From Lactococcus sp. S-13 (GTDB lineage Bacteria; Bacillota; Bacilli; Lactobacillales; Streptococcaceae), in assembly GCF_004210295.1 (NCBI RefSeq), contig NZ_SDAK01000001.1:806001-870000 (forward strand): a DNA stretch of 64,000 nucleotides, given 5' to 3'. Both the position numbers and the translations under genes were made by a program. The notes below the pieces were generated by a model. The model had not been told where the DNA came from. It did not search any database and saw nothing but the letters and a program-made list of their open reading frames with translations. Each line of letters starts with the position of its first letter. Within the stretch, counting starts at the first letter, position 1. Below, one piece after another: positions 9,228 through 16,835 of this stretch.

Positions 9228-9493
9228 TAGTTTTCTTCCTCTCTGTTATCAAGAGCGAAGCCCAACAAATGCTCAACAATCGTCGTAGGAGCAATTCCCA
9301 CACGAGGATTATCAAAGGGTGAACAAGGATATTCTATCATTTTTTTGCTCTTTTTGCTAGTGCTCATCATCCGTTCATTGTACTCATTTGTAGCTATCTT
9401 CTTTGCATGACGGATAATATCACGAGCTGTATGTTCTGGGAAACCCAAATCCATCAAATTTTTATAATTAACTGTCTGCAACTTGCACCTCAT
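9227..9493 (-). CDS. DUF3173-like small protein, possible excisionase/regulator
   Basis: An 88-residue protein whose N-terminal half (V-N-Y-K-N-L-M ... G-F-P-E-H-T-A-R-D-I-I-R) matches the DUF3173 pattern of small helical, DNA-binding-like proteins that sit next to tyrosine integrases in Gram-positive elements. It probably takes the place of an excisionase or helps the integrase; this is inference from position. It overlaps the end of the relaxase gene by 26 nt and the start of int by 1 nt. An alternative TTG start at 9481 is preceded by GAGGT at 5 nt and would remove the four atypical N-terminal residues. Confidence 0.7.
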   Translation of the reverse strand: MRCKLQTVNYKNLMDLGFPEHTARDIIRHAKKIATNEYNERMMSTSKKSKKMIEYPCSPFDNPRVGIAPTTIVEHLLGFALDNREEEN

Positions 9494-10484
9494 TTCCTTT
9501 AGTTCTTAAAATATCATTCAAGAACTGAATCAAATTAATTTCTTTCGGGTAATCCCAACAAATTTCAGTCAGTTCAAATGGTAATCTTGTCATATCTGCT
9601 AAATCAATAATACTAGCCTTTTTTCTAAGTGCATTATATTTGGCTTTTGTAGCTTTCGATAGATCCGCAAACAATTCTGGATGTTCATCTTTTGAGAGAA
9701 ATATAATTTTTTCTTGTGGCGAAAGTTCGATATAATTTCTATCCTCAAAATCAAGTTGATAGATAGGAGTATCAGATAGAAAACGAAATTCTTTTTTCAA
9801 TTGATTTTCAATGAATCCTGAACCATGCAATTCAAATTCTAAGCGCCAGAGCTGATCAAATTTTTGAGCTTCCTCTTGGGCGACTTTATCGCCTTTTTCT
9901 GTTTGTTCTTTTTTCTTATCGTACAAGCGAATAATAAATTCATCGCCACTTCCTGCATAACGGGTTTCTATTTTGCCATCTGTACCGAAGAAGATTTTCT
10001 TTTTAGAGCGACCTCCTAAAATAAAGGAAGATAAATCTCGTTCAAAGTCTAACGCAATATCAATCCGTGAAATACTGATTTCTTCCAATAGTGGAAGGAG
10101 ATAGTCAAATACATATTTCAGATTTGCTTGACTGGATTTCGCAGGGTTAAACTCTAAGTAGAAATTCTTTGTTTTCATTTTCTTGGCTTTAATTGGCATA
10201 TAACTCACATAAAAATTTTCTGTACTTTCACGAAATAACTGCCCGTAAAAACCTGCATATTCTCCGTTTGATTGCAATTCCATCACATCCCAAAATTGAC
10301 ATAGATTTTGAAAGGCTTGATTTTCTTCAAGTTCCACATTTCCCATGATGGTTAAACGGTCAATCTTGATAGTTACAAAGCCATATTTTTTTGAGAGTTG
10401 AGTTCTGAGGTTTATTTTTTGCACCTCCAGCGGGCTTTTAGAAGTACCCGCTGATTCAGTTATTTGTTTATCTGTATTATTCAT
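9468..10484 (-). CDS. Replication initiation factor / MobT-type relaxase
   Basis: A 338-residue protein of the Rep_trans (replication initiation factor) family, which includes MobT relaxases such as Orf20 of Tn916. Visible features are the conserved blocks around G-F-Y-G-Q-L (65-75), S-R-I-D-I-A-L-D-F (about 140-150) and R-L-Y-D-K-K-K (about 185). It would nick at oriT to start conjugative transfer or rolling-circle replication of the excised circle. The start at 10484 has an AAGGA Shine-Dalgarno 9 nt upstream. It follows the FtsK-like gene, as in Tn916 (orf21-orf20). I did not identify the catalytic tyrosine with certainty. Confidence 0.75.
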   Translation of the reverse strand: MNNTDKQITESAGTSKSPLEVQKINLRTQLSKKYGFVTIKIDRLTIMGNVELEENQAFQNLCQFWDVMELQSNGEYAGFYGQLFRESTENFYVSYMPIKAKKMKTKNFYLEFNPAKSSQANLKYVFDYLLPLLEEISISRIDIALDFERDLSSFILGGRSKKKIFFGTDGKIETRYAGSGDEFIIRLYDKKKEQTEKGDKVAQEEAQKFDQLWRLEFELHGSGFIENQLKKEFRFLSDTPIYQLDFEDRNYIELSPQEKIIFLSKDEHPELFADLSKATKAKYNALRKKASIIDLADMTRLPFELTEICWDYPKEINLIQFLNDILRTKGNEVQVADS

Positions 10485-10506
10485 TTATTTTTAGTCCTTT
10501 TGAATA

Positions 10507-10557
10507 AAATCAGGAGAGCTTCTTTGTCTGCCTTTGGCACAAAATCTCTCCTGATTT
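10507..10557. other. Inverted repeat upstream of the relaxase gene, candidate oriT or attenuator
   Basis: AAATCAGGAGAG (10507-10518) and CTCTCCTGATTT (10546-10557) form a perfect 12-bp stem with a 27-nt loop that contains a smaller imperfect stem. It fills the space between the membrane-protein gene and the relaxase gene. In Tn916 the origin of transfer lies at the matching place (between orf21 and orf20). With T-runs beyond the right arm it could also be a terminator for plus-strand transcription. Confidence 0.4.
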
Positions 10558-10559
10558 TT

Positions 10560-11174
10560 TTATTTTCTTGTGCCTTTAAGCCACAATGAGTTTCCTTGGC
10601 GTTCAAATATTGAAATCAAATATTCAGGATAAGCATTTGAAATTTCTTCTTTTATCTCCGAAACCATGTCTTTCAACATTTTTTGTGCTTGGTGTTCTTT
10701 GGGGAGCTTGATATAAAGTAGAAGTTCTTCATTATCCACATCTAACACAATTTTTCTGATTACTTTGTTGTAATTTGAAATAATTATATCTTCTTTCGAT
10801 TTCTTGCCCTCTGAATCTTTGAGAAATTCTATATGGCGTAAAAATCTTCTGAGTTTTGTTGTTCCACGAATAGATAAGACTAAATTTTTCAAAGAATCGT
10901 AGCGCAAACGGAAATATAATTCTCTCATTACTATCAAACCAGTCAGTATAAAAAGAAACATTGCAATATTTTTGAACAACGAACTTCCTATACTTAAATA
11001 GCTGATTCCTTGATTCACTAAATTTACAAGACTTGAAATTTTAGCACCTAAAATCAATTTATTCATGAAGAAAATTAAAAGTTGAAGCATCAAACTCAAA
11101 ATCTCCATCAAAAATGAATACATTAGGAACTGAACAGTTTGGTCAAAGTGTTTCATAAAATACGTTTTTTTCAT
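10560..11174 (-). CDS. Element-encoded membrane protein, unknown function
   Basis: A 204-residue protein with hydrophobic segments at about 18-38, 50-65 and 70-85, followed by a charged cytoplasmic C-terminal half of about 115 residues. I do not recognise a family. It starts 4 nt inside the 3' end of the FtsK-like gene and is followed by the inverted repeat in front of the relaxase gene, so it belongs to the mobilisation operon. A membrane partner for the coupling ATPase is a reasonable guess from position only; the FtsK-like ATPase itself lacks obvious N-terminal membrane segments, which would make a separate anchor useful. Confidence 0.65.
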   Translation of the reverse strand: MKKTYFMKHFDQTVQFLMYSFLMEILSLMLQLLIFFMNKLILGAKISSLVNLVNQGISYLSIGSSLFKNIAMFLFILTGLIVMRELYFRLRYDSLKNLVLSIRGTTKLRRFLRHIEFLKDSEGKKSKEDIIISNYNKVIRKIVLDVDNEELLLYIKLPKEHQAQKMLKDMVSEIKEEISNAYPEYLISIFERQGNSLWLKGTRK

Positions 11175-12250
11175 AAAATCCCCTGTTCTGTATAGAAAGT
11201 TGGTGTTAAAAGTGGTAAGACTTGAAACGGATGTTCGTTATCTATCACTTGTATCAGCCCTGTACCCTTGCCAATAGGAATGACAATTCCTGACGGGTCT
11301 AAATCTGGAAAGAGAAACTGTATCGTTTTGGAATTGATATTTCCAATCTGTACCAAGACATTCATTTGTTCACGAACTGAAACAGGTACAGCATTATAAT
11401 CAAAGCGTTGACTGACCAGCAATAAATGGCAACGTGTCGCACGACCGAGTAAAGCGATTGAACTGAGCAATGAGAGAAAGCTTTCTTTGATTTGTTTATT
11501 CACTCCCTCAGTCAAGGCTAAAGTCTCATCAATCACAACTGTTAAATGTTCAAATTCATGATTGGGGTTGTCAAATAAGATTTCTTGACGTTCATAGATG
11601 ATATTTAGCACATTGCTCAAGGAATCATTTAATTCACTCACAAAGTCGCTTTTGCTTCGATTATTAGACGGATGAATGACTGAAATATGATGTGTTTTCG
11701 CCCACCTACTCGGACTATCAAATTTCGGGTCACAGATGATGAGATGAGAAATTTTAGCCAGACTTTCGAGTAAATAAGTCAAGAAATAGGATTTCCCAGA
11801 GCCTGAATTACCTGCAACGACAACCCCAACAGTCTTGTTGTAATCTATACTCAGGTTTTCCATGATAGGAATTTTATATTCCTGATTCTTTTGTACAAAC
11901 TCTGTGAGATTTGGGATGACTAAGCGTTTTGAAATCCCTTTAAACCATGGAAAGAACAAGGCTCTTTGAGTGTGAATATCTTCTGTGTCCAATGGTACAA
12001 AATAAGCGGAGTTCTGTTTTAATACCGTGTATTGCGGATAAAGCGAAGCATTAGCGATAATGAAAATCTTTTGATAAAGTCCTTCATCAATCAAATAGCT
12101 TGCAGGCAAGCGAGGAATGAAGTAGAATCCTTCGTCCTCCACTTTTACTGCAAAAGAATTGGTATAGCTTGTTTCTCCTTGAACGTTCAAAGCCATGTTT
12201 AGACTTTGGAGTAAATATTTTTCAATTTCTGCTTTGGATTGGCTCATCAT
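11171..12250 (-). CDS. FtsK/TcpA-like DNA-coupling ATPase
   Basis: A 359-residue P-loop ATPase. Walker A lies at 147-154 (G-N-S-G-S-G-K-S) and Walker B ends at Asp241-Glu242 (V-V-I-D-E-T); L-L-V-S-Q-R-F lies in the sensor region. The arrangement fits FtsK/SpoIIIE-type coupling proteins of Tn916-like and integrative mobilisable elements (TcpA/Orf21 type), which carry DNA-relaxase complexes to the secretion channel. The N-terminal 130 residues have no clear membrane helices, unlike full conjugative TcpA proteins. Start and stop overlap both neighbours by 4 nt, so 105-aa gene, ATPase and membrane protein form one coupled operon. Confidence 0.85.
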   Translation of the reverse strand: MMSQSKAEIEKYLLQSLNMALNVQGETSYTNSFAVKVEDEGFYFIPRLPASYLIDEGLYQKIFIIANASLYPQYTVLKQNSAYFVPLDTEDIHTQRALFFPWFKGISKRLVIPNLTEFVQKNQEYKIPIMENLSIDYNKTVGVVVAGNSGSGKSYFLTYLLESLAKISHLIICDPKFDSPSRWAKTHHISVIHPSNNRSKSDFVSELNDSLSNVLNIIYERQEILFDNPNHEFEHLTVVIDETLALTEGVNKQIKESFLSLLSSIALLGRATRCHLLLVSQRFDYNAVPVSVREQMNVLVQIGNINSKTIQFLFPDLDPSGIVIPIGKGTGLIQVIDNEHPFQVLPLLTPTFYTEQGIL

Positions 12251-12564
12251 TTCACCACTTTCAAGCTATCTGCTTTGAAATACACATTGGAACGAATCTC
12301 AATGCCTTGTAAGTTTTCAAACTCTACAATTGCGAGAAAAGGTGGAAGTTCAGGCTGTTTATCAAATTTCACAACAAACGGATTCAAACCTTCTTGCACA
12401 AACCACAATTTGTATCCTGTAATTTCATTTGTGCGTTGTTTATCCACATATTTGTATTGAGTTTCGATGTGTGAAGTTGTGCATTGCACGGGTACACCGT
12501 TCACAATAAATTTGCGGGCTGTATCTCCTGTGTACTCATTATTATTTTTAAATCCTGTTTTCAT
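12247..12564 (-). CDS. Small element protein (105 aa), first gene of the mobilisation operon
   Basis: A soluble 105-residue protein rich in beta-prone sequence (G-Y-K-L-W-F-V-Q-E-G-L-N-P-F-V-V-K-F). It resembles in size, pattern and place the YdcP/DUF961-type proteins encoded upstream of FtsK-like genes in Tn916-family elements, but the match by eye is weak. It overlaps the ATPase start by 4 nt. A good Shine-Dalgarno (AAAGGAG) lies before the ATG at 12564. Confidence 0.6.
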   Translation of the reverse strand: MKTGFKNNNEYTGDTARKFIVNGVPVQCTTSHIETQYKYVDKQRTNEITGYKLWFVQEGLNPFVVKFDKQPELPPFLAIVEFENLQGIEIRSNVYFKADSLKVVK

Positions 12565-12761
12565 TTCAGAAATCTCCTTTTGGGGAACTGGCTAGAAGCA
12601 ACTAATCAGTTTTACGATAGCAATTCATGACTTGCTAGACGACCATCAGAGGTTTTGCTTAACCTTTGATGAGTAAATTTTATAATTAAATTTGTAAATC
12701 TCTAGGGAACTATCAATTCCTTTACAGCCTTAATATCCTTGCTGTAAAGCCATCCGAGAAT
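12565..12761 (-). promoter_or_regulatory. Regulatory region of the mobilisation operon with two hairpins
   Basis: The gap between the 148-aa gene and the operon holds two inverted repeats: CATCAGAGGTT/AACCTTTGATG (12644-12671) and TTTACAGC/GCTGTAAA (12721-12748), with AT-rich promoter-like sequence between them (12675-12700). They could be operator, leader or transfer-origin structures. No open frame of note lies here. Confidence 0.4.
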
Positions 12762-12788
12762 AAAAACGGTACTACTGATACCGTTTTT
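12762..12788 (-). terminator. Terminator overlapping the end of the HTH-like gene
   Basis: AAAAACGGTA pairs with TACCGTTTTT over a 7-nt loop. The stem covers the stop codon of the 148-aa gene, and T-runs are present on both strands. Confidence 0.65.
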
Positions 12789-13233
12789 AATAATTTTTAT
12801 CTTGCCATGTTTTTAATTTGAAACTTTTCAGTATTTCGTTGATTTCTTCCAATGTTTCTAAATAATAATACTGACTAACTTCTTTATATGATTGTTCAAC
12901 ATCATTCTTCCTATAAATATGACCTAAGCAGTACCATAAATGTTCACAAACTTCAGGTGGTAAATACAATCCATAACAAAATTTCACAACACTTTCCAAC
13001 TCTGCATTCAATATATTATCCGTATCTTTCCGCCATTTTCTCAACATCTCCACAGATAGATACACCCTATCAGGAATATCTTTTTTCAATAATCCTGATT
13101 TTTCGCAGAGTTCCTTAATTGCTTCGCCAAAACATAATGAGAGGGAATTAAGCAACATATTTCTATTTTTAACTCGTTCAACTTCTGGTACATCTAAATT
13201 GAACAAATCATAAAATTTGCTTTGTTTAGCCAT
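12787..13233 (-). CDS. HTH-like putative regulator of the element (148 aa)
   Basis: A 148-residue soluble protein. Residues about 37-80 (E-L-C-E-K-S-G-L-L-K-K-D-I ... S-V-E-M-L-R-K-W) read like a helix-turn-helix of the Xre type, followed by a helical C-terminal half. No closer family is recognised. It has its own strong Shine-Dalgarno (GGAGG) and lies downstream of a perfect 22-bp palindrome that probably is its own operator. Placed between the mobilisation operon and the defence cargo, it is the best candidate for the element's master repressor, which is inference. Confidence 0.6.
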   Translation of the reverse strand: MAKQSKFYDLFNLDVPEVERVKNRNMLLNSLSLCFGEAIKELCEKSGLLKKDIPDRVYLSVEMLRKWRKDTDNILNAELESVVKFCYGLYLPPEVCEHLWYCLGHIYRKNDVEQSYKEVSQYYYLETLEEINEILKSFKLKTWQDKNY

Positions 13234-13302
13234 TTTTCCCTCCTTCCTAGACTTTTTCTTTTAGTCAATAGGACTATGTTTTTCTTTTGGATATTGTAAT
13301 TT

Positions 13303-13334
13303 ATTATAAGACATAACTTTTTATAAAAAGTTAT
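13303..13334 (-). promoter_or_regulatory. Promoter with perfect 22-bp palindrome upstream of the HTH-like gene
   Basis: ATAACTTTTTA/TAAAAAGTTAT (13313-13334) is a perfect palindrome. A minus-strand TATAAT lies at 13303-13308, so the palindrome covers the spacer and -35 region. This is the layout of an autoregulated repressor operator. Confidence 0.55.
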
Positions 13335-13354
13335 ACAAAAAAATATAAAGCATC

Positions 13355-13385
13355 AAAAAAACTCCTACAATTAGGAGCATTTTTT
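13355..13385 (-). terminator. Terminator of the reverse-transcriptase operon
   Basis: On the minus strand CTCCTA pairs with TAGGAG around CAAT-like loop sequence, flanked by A-run and a run of seven T. It lies directly after the stop of the 225-aa gene and ends the long leftward defence operon. Confidence 0.85.
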
Positions 13386-13390
13386 GTGTC

Positions 13391-14068
13391 TTATTTACTC
13401 AGAAGTTCTAAATAAAAGGAATTCAAAAATAGAATTATCACTTCCTCAACATATGTTTTTAATTTATCAGGAAGCTGCTTTGATGTTAAATAGTTGTCAA
13501 GATTACTTTTCTTAACAAAATCTACTTTTTTCTCTATATCAAATACACCATCTTTTTCTTCAATAAAATATTTCTCAATTTCATTTTGAATAAATAAATC
13601 AAAAGATTTTCTAAGTATCTTTATTCGATTTGGATCATATCTTGAAAGGTGTAAATAGAAATTGCCAATCCTACCATCTTTAAAATAATTATCTCCAATC
13701 AACTTACTTTTGAAATAATCTGAATCATGAACATCCTTTAACAAAGCAATGATTAAATCATCGAAATATTGACCAATTTCATTAGATGTCCCCCAATACA
13801 GTTCTTTACCATCTGAAAATATCTCATCTTCGACCATCCTATCCGCAAATCTTTGAGGAATTAAAAATTTTTCCTTTGAACGATTGTTATTGATAATACT
13901 ATTAAGAAGACTTCTATCCTCTGGATAAAAATCAATTTGAGTCCCCTTCCCACCGCCTTCTTTTTCTTTATGAAAATCATCAAATTTTAATTTCACACGC
14001 TTTGATAGTAAATCATAATAAATTTTTTCGAAATTTGTAAATTCAACATTTATTTTTTTGTTGTCCAT
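13391..14068 (-). CDS. Unknown protein coupled to the reverse transcriptase (225 aa)
   Basis: A charged, lysine/aspartate-rich soluble protein of 225 residues, largely predicted helical in its C-terminal half, with no family that I recognise. There is no membrane segment and no catalytic motif by eye. It starts 23 nt after the RT reading frame ends and has an AGGGG-like Shine-Dalgarno, so it is in the same operon. The first residues (M-D-N-K-K) resemble M-D-N-R-I in the distal RT part, probably by chance. Accessory proteins encoded right after defence reverse transcriptases are common, and that is my best guess at its role. Confidence 0.65.
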   Translation of the reverse strand: MDNKKINVEFTNFEKIYYDLLSKRVKLKFDDFHKEKEGGGKGTQIDFYPEDRSLLNSIINNNRSKEKFLIPQRFADRMVEDEIFSDGKELYWGTSNEIGQYFDDLIIALLKDVHDSDYFKSKLIGDNYFKDGRIGNFYLHLSRYDPNRIKILRKSFDLFIQNEIEKYFIEEKDGVFDIEKKVDFVKKSNLDNYLTSKQLPDKLKTYVEEVIILFLNSFYLELLSK

Positions 14069-14091
14069 ATTATTAACCCCTAATATATTAG

Positions 14092-14757
14092 TTAAAAATA
14101 TTCATTGTTTCTTATTTCATCGTTTCCGATAACATCATCCAACTTTTCAATTTTCTCTTTATTGATGAAAGAAGCCAAGTTTATCCTCTTATCCTCTTTA
14201 ATCCAATCTTCTTGAAAAATAGAATTTTCTAAAGTTCCTTGGACTGCTTCGCAAACTAGTTTAGCAAGCTCATTATTTACAGAAAATGAATATTCCCTGA
14301 TAAAATAACTTGTTTCGCTCAAATTTTTTACGACTAATCTTTGAAACCAGATTTCTAAGTATCCATTATAGCTACGCTTTGCCAGATTAGAATATATTTG
14401 ATTTAACAGTAAAAACTTATACTCGAAATCTTTCTTTATTTCACGTTGCTCTGACCATGACTCAAGGATTTCACCGAGTGTCGTTTTGTAGTCAATACGA
14501 CTTAATAAATAAGAAATGGTCTTCACACCACTCTCGGTCGCTTTAGGATTGCTCTTTATAATATCAGTCACAATCGCAACCAAAACACCAATATCAGTTC
14601 CAGTATGAGCAAAATCCTCATTTTTCCATCCTGAAACTCTATTATCAAATTCTTTCAAAGCCCCAATCAGTTGACCACTATTTGGATATTTATCGGCAAA
14701 TTCTTTTATGATAAGAAGATGTTTCTGAACTGTCGCTTCATAAATACGGTTGTCCAT
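14092..14757 (-). CDS. C-terminal part of the interrupted reverse transcriptase
   Basis: The frame from 14092 to 14829 is open and in phase with the reverse transcriptase upstream; only the TAA at 14830-14832 separates them. The first internal ATG is at 14757 (221 residues), but 24 sense codons precede it (F-A-L-K-F-V-P-F-L-R-Y-G-S-R-K-L...). The segment is helical (K-Y-P-N-S-G-Q-L, L-L-S-R-I-D) and looks like the C-terminal helical-repeat domain that follows the palm in AbiA-type and other UG-group RTs. No good Shine-Dalgarno precedes 14757, so separate translation would be weak. It is best read as the tail of one gene of about 587 codons. Confidence 0.75.
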   Translation of the reverse strand: MDNRIYEATVQKHLLIIKEFADKYPNSGQLIGALKEFDNRVSGWKNEDFAHTGTDIGVLVAIVTDIIKSNPKATESGVKTISYLLSRIDYKTTLGEILESWSEQREIKKDFEYKFLLLNQIYSNLAKRSYNGYLEIWFQRLVVKNLSETSYFIREYSFSVNNELAKLVCEAVQGTLENSIFQEDWIKEDKRINLASFINKEKIEKLDDVIGNDEIRNNEYF

Positions 14758-14829
14758 AATCCACTTGAATCTATCGTTTTTTAATTTACGACTTCCATAA
14801 CGAAGAAAAGGAACAAATTTTAATGCAAA

Positions 14830-15855
14830 TTATTTTGGTTTTTGATAAAATTTATCATTGGTTATTTTGATTACTGGGTCATGTTCTATCCAGTAATGTT
14901 TATCTTCTTTAATCGAATCATGAACAATATCTGAACTCTGGCTTGTTTTGCTTTCTCCCAAGCTCAATTTGTGACGTTGCAAAATAGTCACTAATTCTCT
15001 TTTAATAAAGTTTGCATCCTCGCTAGAGTTAGTAAAAATTCGATAGTCATCACGATAACGTAAAATCTTAAAATCTATGTTTGAATCAAGTTTATCCAAA
15101 AGTTGGTCGTCAAGATAGGCAAGCAGAACTTCTGCAATTAAGTCAGATACCTTATTCCCTTGGGGAATTGTGACAGTCTCTTGATTATTCATGTCTCGAA
15201 ACTTTTTATCCAATTTCGAACCTAGTAATTTTGGTTTATTACCTTTATCTTTTTTTGCTTCATCTATACCATGAAAAGCCCAAGGAATTGTATGAGTATA
15301 TATGCTACCATAAAAGTTGCTAATATCTAATTTTGTTAGATAGTTATATTCCAAACTTAATTTGATTGATTCTTGCTCAATATCTTTCCAAAATTTTAGT
15401 GAGGCTTCTTTTTTATCTTCTTCATCCTTTTCAGGTACAAAAGGAAGACTGTGACAAATAATCTTAGATTTTGTTTTTTCTCTAAGTTCACCAAATCGTT
15501 GAAGTAATTCCGTCCAATTGTCATCTTTGGTCAAAAAATTCACCAAGTCAACATATAAATAGGGATGAATAAGAGTAATCGGACGATAAGTTGTTTTCGT
15601 CTTATTTAATTGAAAAGTATAATTTACATCTTGAAAATCAAAATAATTTAGATTTTTTCCTTTTTCTTTCTTAACAATTCTATCTCGAATTTCCTTCAAC
15701 TCACTAGTTCCGAAAGTATCAACTGCTTGTTTTAGCAGGACATCTAAATCGAAATATCTTGGTAAATTTATAGAGAAATAGCTTTCTTTCATAAGAAAAA
15801 AGTCACGCGCTTCTGTTGCCGAAAGTCTCAAAATAGGTTTCTGGTATTTTGTCAT
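14830..15855 (-). CDS. Abi/DRT-like reverse transcriptase, catalytic part (stops at an in-frame TAA)
   Basis: The 341-residue product carries the RT palm: motif A with Asp177 (L-D-I-S-N-F-Y-G-S-I-Y-T-H), the P-Q-G-N-K-V-S block at 231-237, and the YRDD catalytic box at 267-270 (R-Y-R-D-D-Y-R-I-F). These variants are typical of the UG/Abi group of defence reverse transcriptases rather than group II intron RTs; no maturase or endonuclease domain is present. I start at the ATG at 15855 because GGAGG lies 8 nt upstream. The frame continues past the stop for 245 codons, so the protein is either truncated or made by readthrough. It lies in an operon after DUF4238 and the RM genes. Likely role: abortive or other antiphage defence. 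Confidence 0.85.
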   Translation of the reverse strand: MTKYQKPILRLSATEARDFFLMKESYFSINLPRYFDLDVLLKQAVDTFGTSELKEIRDRIVKKEKGKNLNYFDFQDVNYTFQLNKTKTTYRPITLIHPYLYVDLVNFLTKDDNWTELLQRFGELREKTKSKIICHSLPFVPEKDEEDKKEASLKFWKDIEQESIKLSLEYNYLTKLDISNFYGSIYTHTIPWAFHGIDEAKKDKGNKPKLLGSKLDKKFRDMNNQETVTIPQGNKVSDLIAEVLLAYLDDQLLDKLDSNIDFKILRYRDDYRIFTNSSEDANFIKRELVTILQRHKLSLGESKTSQSSDIVHDSIKEDKHYWIEHDPVIKITNDKFYQKPK

Positions 15856-15893
15856 CTCTCCCACCTCCTCGTTCTCCTAAATAATAAACACAT

Positions 15894-16835
15894 TTATCTT
15901 TTCTTTGCAAAATTAGACAAATCTGGAAGAAAACAGTTAAAAAATGGTAAATCAAGTTTTTGCTTTATTTGCTCTTCCTTTGTTCTTCTCAACTTTTTAA
16001 CTGAAAAGAAATATTCTTTTATTTTATCTAGGCCTTTATGAGAAGTAATAATAGTTCTTTTAGCATTATAAATCTGTGTCTTATTAAAAACTTTTATCGT
16101 TTTATCCTTTTGAATCTTGACGTAGTATAATCCATCTCTTAAATGCTGACTATTATCAATCTGGTAAGCCTTTTTCACAAGAATAAATGAAAAATTAGGA
16201 CTTACTGGTAAATAAATATAGGTATCGGGTCCAGCCAATCTTGTTCCAACCATACCGAAATACAGTTCTTTTACACCTGATTTTTTGAATTCTTCCCTTG
16301 TTATTTTTGGCTTTTCAATATAAAAGCTCGAAACAAAAGCTGGATTATCTCCCAGAATAAAAGGTGTTCTTGTTTTGTTTTCTAAAATATATAAATCAAA
16401 ACTTGATAGATCACTAATAATATTAGGTCTCAATATCATTGAAAGAGCAGATTTAGCTTTTTCTTCATTTGTCGCTTCGTATCCTTCTTTAAAAAAATGA
16501 TGAATCTCATCAATGAAAGAATATTGACGTAAAAATTGACAAAAAATGAAAGCTCTTAGAGTTACTTCATCTTCAAGTGAAATATCAAAATCTTGATTGA
16601 TAATTTTATTTATTATTGGTGCAGCCTTTGTTTCAAAATTCCCCAAAGTTTTTTCAACATCTTGATTTTTACCATAAAAATAACTCTGACTCATATTTTT
16701 AGAAATTGCCCCTAAAGTATGAGTGATGTTTCTTTCTGAAATTCTGAATATATTTACTTGCTTGTTGTTGTCAGAAAAATTCTTTTGCAAAAACTGAGGA
16801 ACAATATGCTGATTCTTAGTTATAGAACCACTCAT
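15894..16835 (-). CDS. DUF4238 domain protein
   Basis: The N-terminus (K-N-Q-H-I-V-P-Q-F-L-Q-K-N-F) is the hallmark of the DUF4238 family, followed by the family's helical body and F-I-L-G-D-N-P-A-F near residue 160. The function of the family is unknown; members are found scattered in accessory and defence regions. The ATG overlaps the stop of the 1454-aa restriction protein by 4 nt (ATGA), so the two are translationally coupled. The RT gene follows after 38 nt. It is therefore physically part of the defence operon and may belong to either the RM or the RT module. Confidence 0.75.
   Translation of the reverse strand: MSGSITKNQHIVPQFLQKNFSDNNKQVNIFRISERNITHTLGAISKNMSQSYFYGKNQDVEKTLGNFETKAAPIINKIINQDFDISLEDEVTLRAFIFCQFLRQYSFIDEIHHFFKEGYEATNEEKAKSALSMILRPNIISDLSSFDLYILENKTRTPFILGDNPAFVSSFYIEKPKITREEFKKSGVKELYFGMVGTRLAGPDTYIYLPVSPNFSFILVKKAYQIDNSQHLRDGLYYVKIQKDKTIKVFNKTQIYNAKRTIITSHKGLDKIKEYFFSVKKLRRTKEEQIKQKLDLPFFNCFLPDLSNFAKKR

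Noticed and set aside
14092-15855. Group II intron origin of the reverse transcriptase
   Set aside because: No maturase X or HNH domain, no intron RNA structure seen around it, and the motif variants match the defence UG/Abi group.
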